A DNA stretch of 53,163 bases. Origin: Phycisphaerae bacterium (GTDB taxonomy: Bacteria > Planctomycetota > Phycisphaerae > UBA1845). Below the pieces are notes generated by a model, which did not search any database, was not told where the DNA came from, and was given only the letters and a program-made list of their open reading frames with translations. How positions within the stretch are numbered: the first letter of the stretch is position 1; every line of letters begins with the position of its first letter. Shown here in pieces: positions 32,568-41,056 of this stretch. The stretch lies in the NCBI GenBank assembly GCA_021604825.1, contig BQJS01000008.1, positions 1 through 53,163 on the forward strand. The letters run 5' to 3'. Position numbers and translations under genes: made by a program.

Positions 32568-33440
32568 TCAACGTAGTTTAGCGGCTGCATCCGCAACAAA
32601 CGCATTGGGATCGTTCGACAACCCCTCAAGCAGCCCCATCGATTTGAGAGTTGGCTCGCGTTTCATGACGGCTGGCACGTACAAACGGGCCCACCATTTT
32701 GAATGGCCTGCGATCCGTTCAAGCTGCTCGGTGGCTTGAGATTCCACCGCGTCGCGCTCGATGAATCCGTGAGTCTTTTGCCATATCGAATCCGAAACCA
32801 CATGCTCCGCCCAAAGGACTTCACGCAATTCGTCAGGATCTCGCATCTGCGATGCCCGCATCATCGTCAGCAGCCCAGCCCCCGGATCGACATCGTACAT
32901 GTGCAACACAAGCTCGACTGGTGCGGCCCGGCCTTCCCGGATTTCATTTGCAATGATCGCGCGGTATTTCGAAAAATCCGGCGGGCGTGACGCGGATTGA
33001 TCCTCGTATTCGGCCAGCATGCCCTTAATCTGCTTCTGTAATTTTGCGTTGTCGGTGGCCATCATCGGAATCAGCGACTTGATCACATCGTCGTCGGACA
33101 TTTTGAATTCACTGATCAACGCACCGGCAAACATCGACGATCGCGTGGATTGGGCGTCCATCGCAAACAACGTGAGTTGCTGAACCAATGTCGTGCGATC
33201 GGTTCGGTCGTACTGTCGTAATCGACCCAACAATGACTCCCGGGCAGCTTCGTCGTTTGACGTTACGAAATCACCAAACAATGATTGCATTTCTTGATTA
33301 GGGGCCACAACAGGTTTGGATGAATCGACGGGTCGGACATCGTCAGCGTTCGTTTGAATGTCCGTCGTGCAAGCGAACAATGCGACGAGTACAAATTGCC
33401 TGCGCCACGTACGTCCGTTATTCGTTTTGGATAAATGCAT
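32568..33440 (-). CDS. Helical-repeat lipoprotein, unknown function
   Basis: 290 aa. The start follows GGGAGAGG. The N-terminus (RQFVLVALFAC) ends in a lipobox-like LFAC, so the mature protein may be lipid-anchored. The rest is alpha-helical with repeated pairs of helices like HEAT repeats (AARESLLGRLRQYDRTDRTTLVQQL, LLEGLSNDPNAFVADAAAKLR). It lies 11 bases after the dockerin-hydrolase gene on the same strand, so the two are probably one operon. No enzymatic motif. Confidence 0.6.
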   Translation of the reverse strand: MHLSKTNNGRTWRRQFVLVALFACTTDIQTNADDVRPVDSSKPVVAPNQEMQSLFGDFVTSNDEAARESLLGRLRQYDRTDRTTLVQQLTLFAMDAQSTRSSMFAGALISEFKMSDDDVIKSLIPMMATDNAKLQKQIKGMLAEYEDQSASRPPDFSKYRAIIANEIREGRAAPVELVLHMYDVDPGAGLLTMMRASQMRDPDELREVLWAEHVVSDSIWQKTHGFIERDAVESQATEQLERIAGHSKWWARLYVPAVMKREPTLKSMGLLEGLSNDPNAFVADAAAKLR

Positions 33441-33451
33441 CGCGCCTCTCC

Positions 33452-34780
33452 CTATCTTGTAACGCTGCTTTCGATGGTTGATTCCATAAGCGACCGCACT
33501 TCCACGAAATCATCCACTTCAAAGTGCGTGGACGAAGCGCCCCATGGGGTGGTTTCAACATCCAAACCGGTCGGTGGTGGATTCGAGTTCGGCACCGGAC
33601 CGCCATCGAGGAAGAAATCTTCAAAGAGCGTGCCGTGCTGATAATGGTTCAAGTGAAACCCCGTGCTGGGTGGCCGACGCAGTTCCATCGACGTATCAAT
33701 GTCGGAATCGTTTTCAACCGAATCGACATACGACGTATACACGATCGAAAACATACCCAGACCAGCCCGATTGACATCCAAACGATCCGCGAGGTCATAG
33801 GTGGAACCGCCCCCGTGGCTGTATCCGAAGATCGCCACTTCATCGACTTGCCGATTGACGATGGCATCTGCGACCGCGTCGTATGCGGCTCCGCTGCCAT
33901 TCGGGCTGACCACATCTTCGTCAAACATGTGAACGTCGAACCCGGCTTGGTACATAGCAATCCCCACGACAAAACTGCCATGATTAGGATCAACCGGAAC
34001 GCTGGTGGGTTGATCTTCGCCGCCCAGCGCCAGCAAGATGCTCTCAAACGCGTGAAACACAATCTCATCTTTAACGACGAGCGTGGATGGTGGTTCGACG
34101 GTCAGCGTCTCATTTCCGAAACTTACCGCCGCCCATTCGACCCACAGCGTCAGACTCGAATCGGTCGGACCAATCGGAAGCGCCGCGGTCTTGTCGTTCG
34201 TAAACACGATTTCGGTGCCAGGTGACTTTGTCCGCGTTGTCCAAACGTGTAATGCCCCCTGACTACGACGAAGCGCGAGTGCTGCTCCGGGCGGGCTGAC
34301 GTCCAGCGTCATCTCGATCAGATCGTCTTCACCTTGCGGATCGTTGTCGCCCGGTTGATTGATCCGAATGCCGGGACCGAGCAACGGATCGGACTCCTGG
34401 TTGTCAGGCACGAACGTCTTGGAAAATGGCGCGTAACCGTTGCCATGTTGTGGCCGATGCGCTGTAAGGTTTGCCGATGAGCCGATCGCCCCACTGCAAC
34501 CCGGTGGCACTTCGTCTGATACGTTTTGGAACAAGAGTGTAAACAATGCGAAGTCGGCTAAGTCGATGGCGCTGTTTCCATCCATGTCCGAACAAGTGCA
34601 CGTCGAGGTTGACTGGGGGTCTTGCCCAAGACACGCCGCAAACAAATCGAAATCACTACCGTCGATCGAACCATCGCCGTCAACGTCCGCACACTGAAAC
34701 GGGCAGCCGTCGCCGGCGTGCGCTGACGAGACCACTCCCCACATTCCAATTGAAGTCAACAGGATGCACAGATACCGCAT
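33452..34780 (-). CDS. Secreted alpha/beta-hydrolase with N-terminal dockerin-like repeats
   Basis: 442 aa. After a signal peptide (cleavage near AHA, residue 22) come two EF-hand-like dockerin repeats, DVDGDGSIDGSDFDLF (32-47) and DMDGNSAIDLADFALF (65-80). The C-terminal half is hydrolase-like, with the nucleophile elbow GYSHGGG; the usual D and H partners are probable in the following 100 residues but not assigned. GAGGGG precedes the ATG. The enzyme could be an esterase or lipase; the substrate is unknown. Confidence 0.75.
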   Translation of the reverse strand: MRYLCILLTSIGMWGVVSSAHAGDGCPFQCADVDGDGSIDGSDFDLFAACLGQDPQSTSTCTCSDMDGNSAIDLADFALFTLLFQNVSDEVPPGCSGAIGSSANLTAHRPQHGNGYAPFSKTFVPDNQESDPLLGPGIRINQPGDNDPQGEDDLIEMTLDVSPPGAALALRRSQGALHVWTTRTKSPGTEIVFTNDKTAALPIGPTDSSLTLWVEWAAVSFGNETLTVEPPSTLVVKDEIVFHAFESILLALGGEDQPTSVPVDPNHGSFVVGIAMYQAGFDVHMFDEDVVSPNGSGAAYDAVADAIVNRQVDEVAIFGYSHGGGSTYDLADRLDVNRAGLGMFSIVYTSYVDSVENDSDIDTSMELRRPPSTGFHLNHYQHGTLFEDFFLDGGPVPNSNPPPTGLDVETTPWGASSTHFEVDDFVEVRSLMESTIESSVTR

Positions 34781-34865
34781 GGATTCCCCTCAATGACAAA
34801 TAGCGCGATGCGAAAGGTGCCGCCGTCTTGTTGGAATGATAGCAGAATCCTATGCCCGATTCCCG

Positions 34866-35435
34866 TTAATGCGACGCTTCCGGCCAGAGCCATCCGAAAA
34901 CACCACCGGTCACCAGTCCGTAAAGCAATCCGTCAAAGATAAACTTGGCGGTGGTCGTCCATGCCGACCCTTTCCAGATGGCATTGGGCACGTAGGAGAC
35001 GCCATATCCCAGAAACGCCACGCAACCCGCGAATCTGAAGACCGAAAGATAAGAGCTTCCCGGAGCGAGGGCTGCGCGCGTCAGGTATGCGGCAACAAGA
35101 CTGATTGCGAGGGAATACAGAAACCACTGGGCCAATGACACCCCCATGTTCATCGACCCGCTGGGACGAATGGTGAGAAAACCGACGGGCCCGAGCTTGT
35201 ACTTCTCGATCATCTCGGGCGTGCCCATCTCCTTCATCGATTCGGGACATGGAAAAACATACTCACCCGGTTGCATGCCGATGTCGCGCATCTGCGCCAT
35301 GAATGCGTCTTCACCAGGCAGCTTGACGTAATCATTCCGGTGAATCGGAATGAGCATGTGGATGACCGAACTGACCACAAACACACCGACAGCCGCCAAC
35401 AGAATTGGCACCCACAGCTCCTGAACAAAATGCAT
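34866..35435 (-). CDS. Conserved four-helix membrane protein
   Basis: 189 aa from ATG 35,435, with GGAGG upstream; the frame extends to 35,477 but without a site. Hydrophobic helices: about 8-28 (WVPILLAAVGVFVVSSVIHML), 102-125, 134-150, and 165-185. Segments such as HRNDYVKLPGEDAF, PGEYVFPCP, GPVGFLTI and DGLLYGLVTGGVFGWLWP are strongly conserved in an unnamed bacterial family found in Planctomycetota, Acidobacteriota and others. Function unknown. Confidence 0.75.
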   Translation of the reverse strand: MHFVQELWVPILLAAVGVFVVSSVIHMLIPIHRNDYVKLPGEDAFMAQMRDIGMQPGEYVFPCPESMKEMGTPEMIEKYKLGPVGFLTIRPSGSMNMGVSLAQWFLYSLAISLVAAYLTRAALAPGSSYLSVFRFAGCVAFLGYGVSYVPNAIWKGSAWTTTAKFIFDGLLYGLVTGGVFGWLWPEASH

Positions 35436-35599
35436 TGTTGACGACCTCCAAGAATCGACCCGGACCACCACACACATTTGATTTTGATGATACGAACACG
35501 GAGGGTCCAGACTAATCCGCGCAATCTATGCGGGATCAGCCCAAAGTTTCGCCAAACTGTCATTGCAGCCGGAGAATTCGACCAAGAAAATCCTTGCAA

Positions 35600-36298
35600 C
35601 TATTTGCTTACGTAGATCGTCTGACCGCTGCTGTATTGACATGCCGGATTGGTGAGAAGCAAAACCATCTCGGCGATGGCCTTGGCGGGCAGGGTCTGCT
35701 CAGCCGGAAAGTCGGGGAACGAGGCCCGCAGCATCTCGGTTTCGACCGCGCCCGGTCCGACCGCAAACGCTCGGATGCCGTGCGGTTTGCCTTCGGTGGC
35801 GAGGGCTTTGGTGAGAATGTTGACGTACGCCTTGGTTGCACCGTAAGCACCAAGCCCCGGAAACGGATCAGCCGCCGCCATCGAAGAAATATTGACAATC
35901 GTTCCGCCATCGTTTTTCTTCATCGCGCCGAACGCATGCTTGGACGTATAGGTCGGTCCGGCGGCGTTGACGGCTAGCATCTTGTCGAATGCCTTGAGAT
36001 CGATGTTTTGGACGTCGGAGAGGATCGCATTACCGGCATTGTTGACCAAAACGTCGAGTCGCCCAAACGTGATTAAGGTCTTGGTGATCAGATCTTCGGC
36101 ATCGCCGGCCTTGGCCACATCGGTCACCATGGCTTCGCATTTCGGCCCCAACGCCCGAACCTCACTCGCAACGGCTTCCAACTTTTCGAGGTTTCGACCC
36201 GCGACGACGACATTCGCGCCTTGCTCAGCGAATGCCAACGCGATCGCCCGTCCAATGCCACTCCCACCACCTGTGATCACAACGACCTGATTGCCCAT
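35600..36298 (-). CDS. Short-chain dehydrogenase/reductase
   Basis: 232 aa from ATG 36,298, chosen because GGAG at 36,305-36,308 has six bases of spacing; two upstream ATGs in frame have none. The NAD(P)-binding motif TGGGSGIGRA (about 8-17), NNAG near 88, and catalytic S and YxxxK (ISSMA... AYGATKAYV) are present, so it should be active. The R in AGRNLEKLEA suggests NADP. The substrate is unknown. It stands divergent to pheS. Confidence 0.9.
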   Translation of the reverse strand: MGNQVVVITGGGSGIGRAIALAFAEQGANVVVAGRNLEKLEAVASEVRALGPKCEAMVTDVAKAGDAEDLITKTLITFGRLDVLVNNAGNAILSDVQNIDLKAFDKMLAVNAAGPTYTSKHAFGAMKKNDGGTIVNISSMAAADPFPGLGAYGATKAYVNILTKALATEGKPHGIRAFAVGPGAVETEMLRASFPDFPAEQTLPAKAIAEMVLLLTNPACQYSSGQTIYVSK

Positions 36299-36484
36299 CG
36301 CCATCTCCGTTTCGATACCGCTGATAAGACCGCCCACACCCACGATTGCGAATCAATACATTTTCCAAGCGGATTCGCATCCCTTGAATTCCTGCAAGGT
36401 GGAGCCTAAGCTATGCCCCGCTTGACGACAAACGAGCCGCCCAAAGTCAACCGAAAGCATTGAATCACAGAAGGTTACAATCAC

Positions 36485-37558
36485 GTGGATGTCGGTGAAT
36501 TACAACAAAGGCTGGATAAGCTGCACCAAGAAGCCAATAGCGACCTGGCTGCAACCAAGTCGCTGGACGAATTGAGATCCGTCCGATCGAAGTATTTGGG
36601 CAAGACCGGTTCGGTCGGCAGCCTGATGGGAACGATCAAGGACTACCCGCCCCAGCAACGCGGCGAGGTCGGCAAGACGCTCAACTCAGCCAACAAAGGC
36701 ATTCAGGAACTCGTCAACCAACACACCGATCGCATCGGAAGCGCCGAAGTCGCAGCCGACGCAGCCACCTCCACCGCATTTGACCCCACGCTACCCGGCG
36801 ATCGCGCCCGACTCGGTTCGGTGCATCCCGTCACCGCCGTCCAATGGGAAGTCGAAGCGGTCTTCGAGCGGCTGGGTTTTACCATCGAAGCCGGTCCGGA
36901 AATGGAGTCGGACTATTACAACTTTGAAGCATTGAACATTCCACCGATGCACCCAGCCCGTGATTTGCAAGATACGTTCTGGCTGAAGAACGGCATGTTG
37001 CTGCGGACGCAAACGTCACCTGTGCAAATCCGAGCGATGGAAAAGTTTGGCGCACCGCTGCGCTGCATCGTACCGGGGCGCTGCTTTCGATACGAGACCA
37101 TCGACGCGTCGCACGAGAATACGTTTCATCAGGTCGAAGGCTTGATGATCGATCGCAACGTATCGATCGCCAACCTGATCGCGGTGATGAAACTCTTGCT
37201 CAACGAAGTGCTGCAACGCGAATTTGAAATTCGACTTCGCCCCGGATACTTCCCGTTTGTTGAACCCGGTTTTGAATTGGACATTGCGTGTTTGATATGC
37301 GACGGCAAAGGTTGCGCGACGTGCAAACGCACCGGATGGTTGGAATTGCTGCCGTGCGGCATGGTGCATCCGAACGTACTGAAAGCCGGCGGTGTTGATC
37401 CAAACGAATACGGCGGGTTTGCGTTTGGGCTGGGTTTGACACGCTTGGCGATGATGAAGTTTGGCATCCGCGATATCCGCGTGGTGAATTCGGGCGACCT
37501 GCGCAACCTCATTCATCCTGCGCGTTGGGCGGGCCCTGTGATCGTAGACAAAGGCTAA
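36485..37558 (+). CDS. pheS: Phenylalanyl-tRNA synthetase alpha subunit
   Basis: 357 aa. It charges tRNA-Phe together with PheT. An N-terminal coiled coil (1-90) is followed by the class II catalytic domain: DYYNFEALNIPPMHPARDLQDTF, motif 2 at FRYETIDASHENTFHQVEG, and motif 3 at GGFAFGLGLTRLAMMKFGIRDIR. A C-x-x-C-x-x-C cluster (CLICDGKGCATCKRTGWLE) is an addition found in several phyla, probably structural. GTG start with AGAAGG at 36,468-36,473. pheT follows 27 bases later. Confidence 0.97.
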   Translation: MDVGELQQRLDKLHQEANSDLAATKSLDELRSVRSKYLGKTGSVGSLMGTIKDYPPQQRGEVGKTLNSANKGIQELVNQHTDRIGSAEVAADAATSTAFDPTLPGDRARLGSVHPVTAVQWEVEAVFERLGFTIEAGPEMESDYYNFEALNIPPMHPARDLQDTFWLKNGMLLRTQTSPVQIRAMEKFGAPLRCIVPGRCFRYETIDASHENTFHQVEGLMIDRNVSIANLIAVMKLLLNEVLQREFEIRLRPGYFPFVEPGFELDIACLICDGKGCATCKRTGWLELLPCGMVHPNVLKAGGVDPNEYGGFAFGLGLTRLAMMKFGIRDIRVVNSGDLRNLIHPARWAGPVIVDKG

Positions 37559-37585
37559 TCGCCGACTAACTGGAATACTGTATCG

Positions 37586-39985
37586 ATGTTGATTTCCGTC
37601 AATTGGCTTCGCGATTACGTTGAGATTTCCGATTCGCTCGACGTGCGCGCATTGGCTGAACGTCTGACGATTACGACGGCTGAGGTCGAGGGCGTTGAAC
37701 AGATCAAGACTGAAGCGTCGGGTTTGATCGCTGCCCGCATCGTGTCGGTCGACCCGGTCGACGGTAAGCCAAATCTTAAGCGCGTCGAACTCGATCTGGG
37801 CGGGAAGACAGCCCAAGTGGTGTCCGCCGCACCCGTGTTACGCGTCGATGAATTGGTCGTCTTCGCCCCACCCGGCGCATCGACGTTGGAAACGGGCAAG
37901 ATCCAATCGACCACCGTTGCCGATCTTCCCAGCGAAGGCATGATCTTACCGGGCAGCGCCATCGGCATCCCGGCGAGCGATCAGGAAGCGATCTTTTGTC
38001 CGCCGTCGATGAAGCCGGGCGAAGCAATCGATCCCCAGATGCTCGATGATTGGGTCATCGAAATCGACAACAAATCGATCACCCATCGGCCCGATCTTTG
38101 GGGCCACTACGGCATCGCCCGCGAAGTGGCTGCGATCCTCAATAAACCGCTGACGCCGTATCCGGTCGCCGACTTGGATACGCTCGCGAACAACAAGCAA
38201 CCGAAAGTCCCGATCACCATCGACGACGCCGTGCGCTGCCCGCGATACAGCGCATTGAAAATGACCGGCGTGCGTGCCCAAGCCGCACCGCTTTGGATGC
38301 AGACGCGACTCGGCCACGTGGGTCTGCGACCCATCGATTGTCTCGTCGACTTGACCAACTACATCATGGCCGACCTCGGTCAACCCATGCACGCCTTCGA
38401 CGGCAGCAAGATCGAAGGCATCGAAGTTGGTCTGGCGAATACCGGCGAGACGTTCACGACGCTCGATGGCGTTGAGCGCAAGCTTTCCGACGATGCCTTG
38501 ATGATTCAATCCAACCGCAAGTCGGTGGCAATGGCTGGCATCATGGGCGGGTTGGAATCGGAAGTCGCCGACGACACGCAAACGATCTTGCTCGAATCAG
38601 CCAACTTCGAAGCGTCTGGCATTCGCAAGACATGCGCGGCCATCGGACTGCGCACCGACGCCAGCGCCCGCTTCGAAAAATCGCTCGACCCCAACCACAC
38701 GGTCCTGGCGATCCAGCGGTTCGTTCATCTCGCTTCGGTAGAATTTCCGGAATTGCAGATGGCGAGTTGTTTGTCCGACGCGTACCCAAACAAGCTCGCG
38801 GACATCACCGTGGAGGTCGACCCCATCCTCGTCGCCCGAACCATGGGCCACCCGGTTGAGGAAAAGCAGATGACCGACATCCTCACTGCGATCGGTTTCG
38901 GTGTGGAATCGAAGAATGTCAAGCTCAGCGTTCGCGTCCCGAGCTATCGGGCTACCAAAGACGTTTCCATCCAAGCCGACATCATCGAAGAAATCGCCCG
39001 CAACGTCGGGTACGACAATATCACGCCGCAATTGCCCGAAGTGCAAGTGCGACACTTCGTCGCGAACTCTCAGCACATCACCGAGCGCAACGCGCTGAAG
39101 GCGTTTTGTCTGGGGCTGGGATACAACGAAGTCCACTTGTACATCTGGTACGACAAGGATTGGTTGAAGCGGTTGAAATTCAAGCCAGAAGCGGGCCCTG
39201 TTTTGGTTAATCCGGCTGCGGCTGGTCAGGAGCAACTGCGGTGTTCATTGCTGCCGGGGCTCCTACAAGCCACAGATCGCAACCGATTCCATGCCGAAGC
39301 ATTTAAGCTTTGTGAAGTGGGGACCGTTTTTGTCGAAGGTGCGGACTCAAAAAACCAATCGCGACATTTGGGGCTCATCAGCGCCAGGCGTGGCAAGGCT
39401 GCAGACGACGAATTGTTTGCTTCGCTGAAAGGCGACCTCGAAACGTGGGCTTGGGAAACACTCGGATGCGGTCTCCAATACGAGCCGGCTTCAAGCAATG
39501 CTGGGCGGCCTTGGACGCACGAGCACAAGACAGCCCAGATTATCGCAAACGGCAAGGCCATCGGTACGGTCAGCGTGTGTCCGTTGGCGATGCGTCGCAA
39601 CATCGACGAGCATCTTTCGGCGTGGAGCATCGCCTGGGCGGAAATCAACCTTGAGCTGCTGCATGATTTCAAGGTCGAATTCCAGCAATTGCGACGTGTG
39701 CCAGAGTATCCGGAAGTGGAATTGGATTTTTCACTGCTCATCGACGCGACTTCACCGTACGCTACGGTCAATGAGAACCTGGCCCGCTTCGATGATCCAC
39801 TGCTTCGAAAAATTTCTTACGTAGGAGCGTATGAAGGCAAGTCGGTCCCGACGGGCAAGCGCAGTTTGACGTACCGCGTACTCTTTGGCTCGCCCGAGCG
39901 AACGCTTGCAGAGGATGATGTCAGCGCGGTGAGGGCGTCATTTGAAAAGCACATCGGAAGTTGCGGATACGAGTTGCGCCGCTAG
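37586..39985 (+). CDS. pheT: Phenylalanyl-tRNA synthetase beta subunit
   Basis: 799 aa, the standard length. It has an N-terminal tRNA-binding OB domain (GLIAARIVSVDPVDGKPNLKRVELDLG), a B3/B4 editing domain (CPRYSALKMTGV... RPIDCLVDLTNYIM), a B5 domain, a catalytic-like core (IEEIARNVGYDNI) and a C-terminal FDX-ACB domain (RRVPEYPEVELDFSLLID... GYELRR). It forms the alpha2-beta2 enzyme with PheS and edits mischarged Tyr-tRNA. A hairpin follows the stop. Confidence 0.97.
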   Translation: MLISVNWLRDYVEISDSLDVRALAERLTITTAEVEGVEQIKTEASGLIAARIVSVDPVDGKPNLKRVELDLGGKTAQVVSAAPVLRVDELVVFAPPGASTLETGKIQSTTVADLPSEGMILPGSAIGIPASDQEAIFCPPSMKPGEAIDPQMLDDWVIEIDNKSITHRPDLWGHYGIAREVAAILNKPLTPYPVADLDTLANNKQPKVPITIDDAVRCPRYSALKMTGVRAQAAPLWMQTRLGHVGLRPIDCLVDLTNYIMADLGQPMHAFDGSKIEGIEVGLANTGETFTTLDGVERKLSDDALMIQSNRKSVAMAGIMGGLESEVADDTQTILLESANFEASGIRKTCAAIGLRTDASARFEKSLDPNHTVLAIQRFVHLASVEFPELQMASCLSDAYPNKLADITVEVDPILVARTMGHPVEEKQMTDILTAIGFGVESKNVKLSVRVPSYRATKDVSIQADIIEEIARNVGYDNITPQLPEVQVRHFVANSQHITERNALKAFCLGLGYNEVHLYIWYDKDWLKRLKFKPEAGPVLVNPAAAGQEQLRCSLLPGLLQATDRNRFHAEAFKLCEVGTVFVEGADSKNQSRHLGLISARRGKAADDELFASLKGDLETWAWETLGCGLQYEPASSNAGRPWTHEHKTAQIIANGKAIGTVSVCPLAMRRNIDEHLSAWSIAWAEINLELLHDFKVEFQQLRRVPEYPEVELDFSLLIDATSPYATVNENLARFDDPLLRKISYVGAYEGKSVPTGKRSLTYRVLFGSPERTLAEDDVSAVRASFEKHIGSCGYELRR

Positions 39986-40004
39986 AACCGCCGAGGGTTC
40001 TAGC
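39981..40004 (+). terminator. Hairpin after pheT
   Basis: GCTAGAACC (39981-39989), loop of six, GGTTCTAGC (39996-40004): nine perfect pairs covering the pheT TAG. No T-run follows, so it is a terminator-like or mRNA-end hairpin rather than a classical intrinsic terminator. Confidence 0.55.
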
Positions 40005-40036
40005 CGATTGACACGTTCAATTCACGGGAGCATTCA

Positions 40037-41056
40037 TTGACTTTGAATCGACCAGGCATGCGCGCGGTGACAACATTCGCACTCTTGACGATGTGCTTCT
40101 GCGCCGGTTGCCCGCAGTACGCCGACCCAACCGTTCCCAACCCGATTCGCCGCGTCGAAGAACCGTCCACTGAAAATGACTACTTCGTCTATGTCCCGTC
40201 GCGATACCAACCGGGGCAGCCGTGTCCGCTGGTGGTCCTCTGTCATGGAACCACGCCTTGGGACACAGCGTTGCGTCAGATTCGCGATTGGGTCAGCCTC
40301 GCGGAAGACAAGAATTTCATCGTCGCGGCCCCGAAGCTTGTGGGCACGCGCGGTGATATTCCACCGCCGCCGCACAAGCAAATCCGATATCAGCGTGAGG
40401 ATGAGCGAACCATTCTGGCGACAGTTCGTCACGTATCGGGGGCCAACCATATTGACCCCACCCGCGTGTTCCTGACCGGGTGGTCAGCCGGCGGATACGC
40501 GGTGTTGCACACAGGCTTGCGCCATCCGGAGGTGTTTCGCGCTTTGACTATCATGCAGGGTAACTTCGATAAACGCTTTCTGACCGACGCCGAAGACCAC
40601 ATCGACCCTTACCAACCGGTATATGCGATTTACGGGACAACCGACGTTTTAACCGGCGGTCAATCGAAAGATTGCATGGAATGGTTGTACGATCACAACG
40701 CGTATGTCTTCGACGGGCAAGTATCCGGCCCGCACCGGGCGCACCCCAAAGCCGCGCATGAATTCTTCGAGAAGGTCATCAAAGAGATTCCCTGGCTCAC
40801 CGTTCGGGCAACCGCAGCCAATGGCAACGATCCCTACACCATCGAGTTCAAAGTCCGGGCCTCATTCAGACCGGCTGGTTACCGTTGGACGTTCGGCGAT
40901 GGCAGCACATCCTCAACAGCACAGCCCAGTTACAAATTCGAGGAAGGCACGCACGAGGTCACGCTTGAGACTGCGATGCCCAGTGGCAAACGACTCAAAC
41001 GAAACATCCGCGTCGACGTACCACATTCGTTGTTTCCGGAGAAGTTGGATCGCTAG
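40037..41056 (+). CDS. Lipoprotein esterase-like hydrolase with PKD-like domain
   Basis: 339 aa. TTG start at 40,037 supported by GGGAG at 40,025-40,029; ATG 40,058 is an alternative without such a site. The N-terminus ends CAGC (lipobox). Residues about 45-255 are an alpha/beta hydrolase of the PHB-depolymerase/feruloyl-esterase type: YFVYVPSRYQPGQPCPLVVLCHG, nucleophile elbow GWSAGGYAVLHTG, YGTTDVLTGG for the Asp and GPHRAHP for the His. The C-terminal 80 residues are a PKD-like domain (YRWTFGDGSTSS... KFEEGTHEVTL). It overlaps the RND gene's stop by four bases, tail to tail. Confidence 0.78.
   Translation: MTLNRPGMRAVTTFALLTMCFCAGCPQYADPTVPNPIRRVEEPSTENDYFVYVPSRYQPGQPCPLVVLCHGTTPWDTALRQIRDWVSLAEDKNFIVAAPKLVGTRGDIPPPPHKQIRYQREDERTILATVRHVSGANHIDPTRVFLTGWSAGGYAVLHTGLRHPEVFRALTIMQGNFDKRFLTDAEDHIDPYQPVYAIYGTTDVLTGGQSKDCMEWLYDHNAYVFDGQVSGPHRAHPKAAHEFFEKVIKEIPWLTVRATAANGNDPYTIEFKVRASFRPAGYRWTFGDGSTSSTAQPSYKFEEGTHEVTLETAMPSGKRLKRNIRVDVPHSLFPEKLDR

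Noticed and set aside
37016..37816. 266-aa minus-strand ORF
   Set aside because: Antisense to pheS and pheT, both firmly identified.
38597..39235. 212-aa minus-strand ORF
   Set aside because: Antisense to pheT; no supporting start site or motif.
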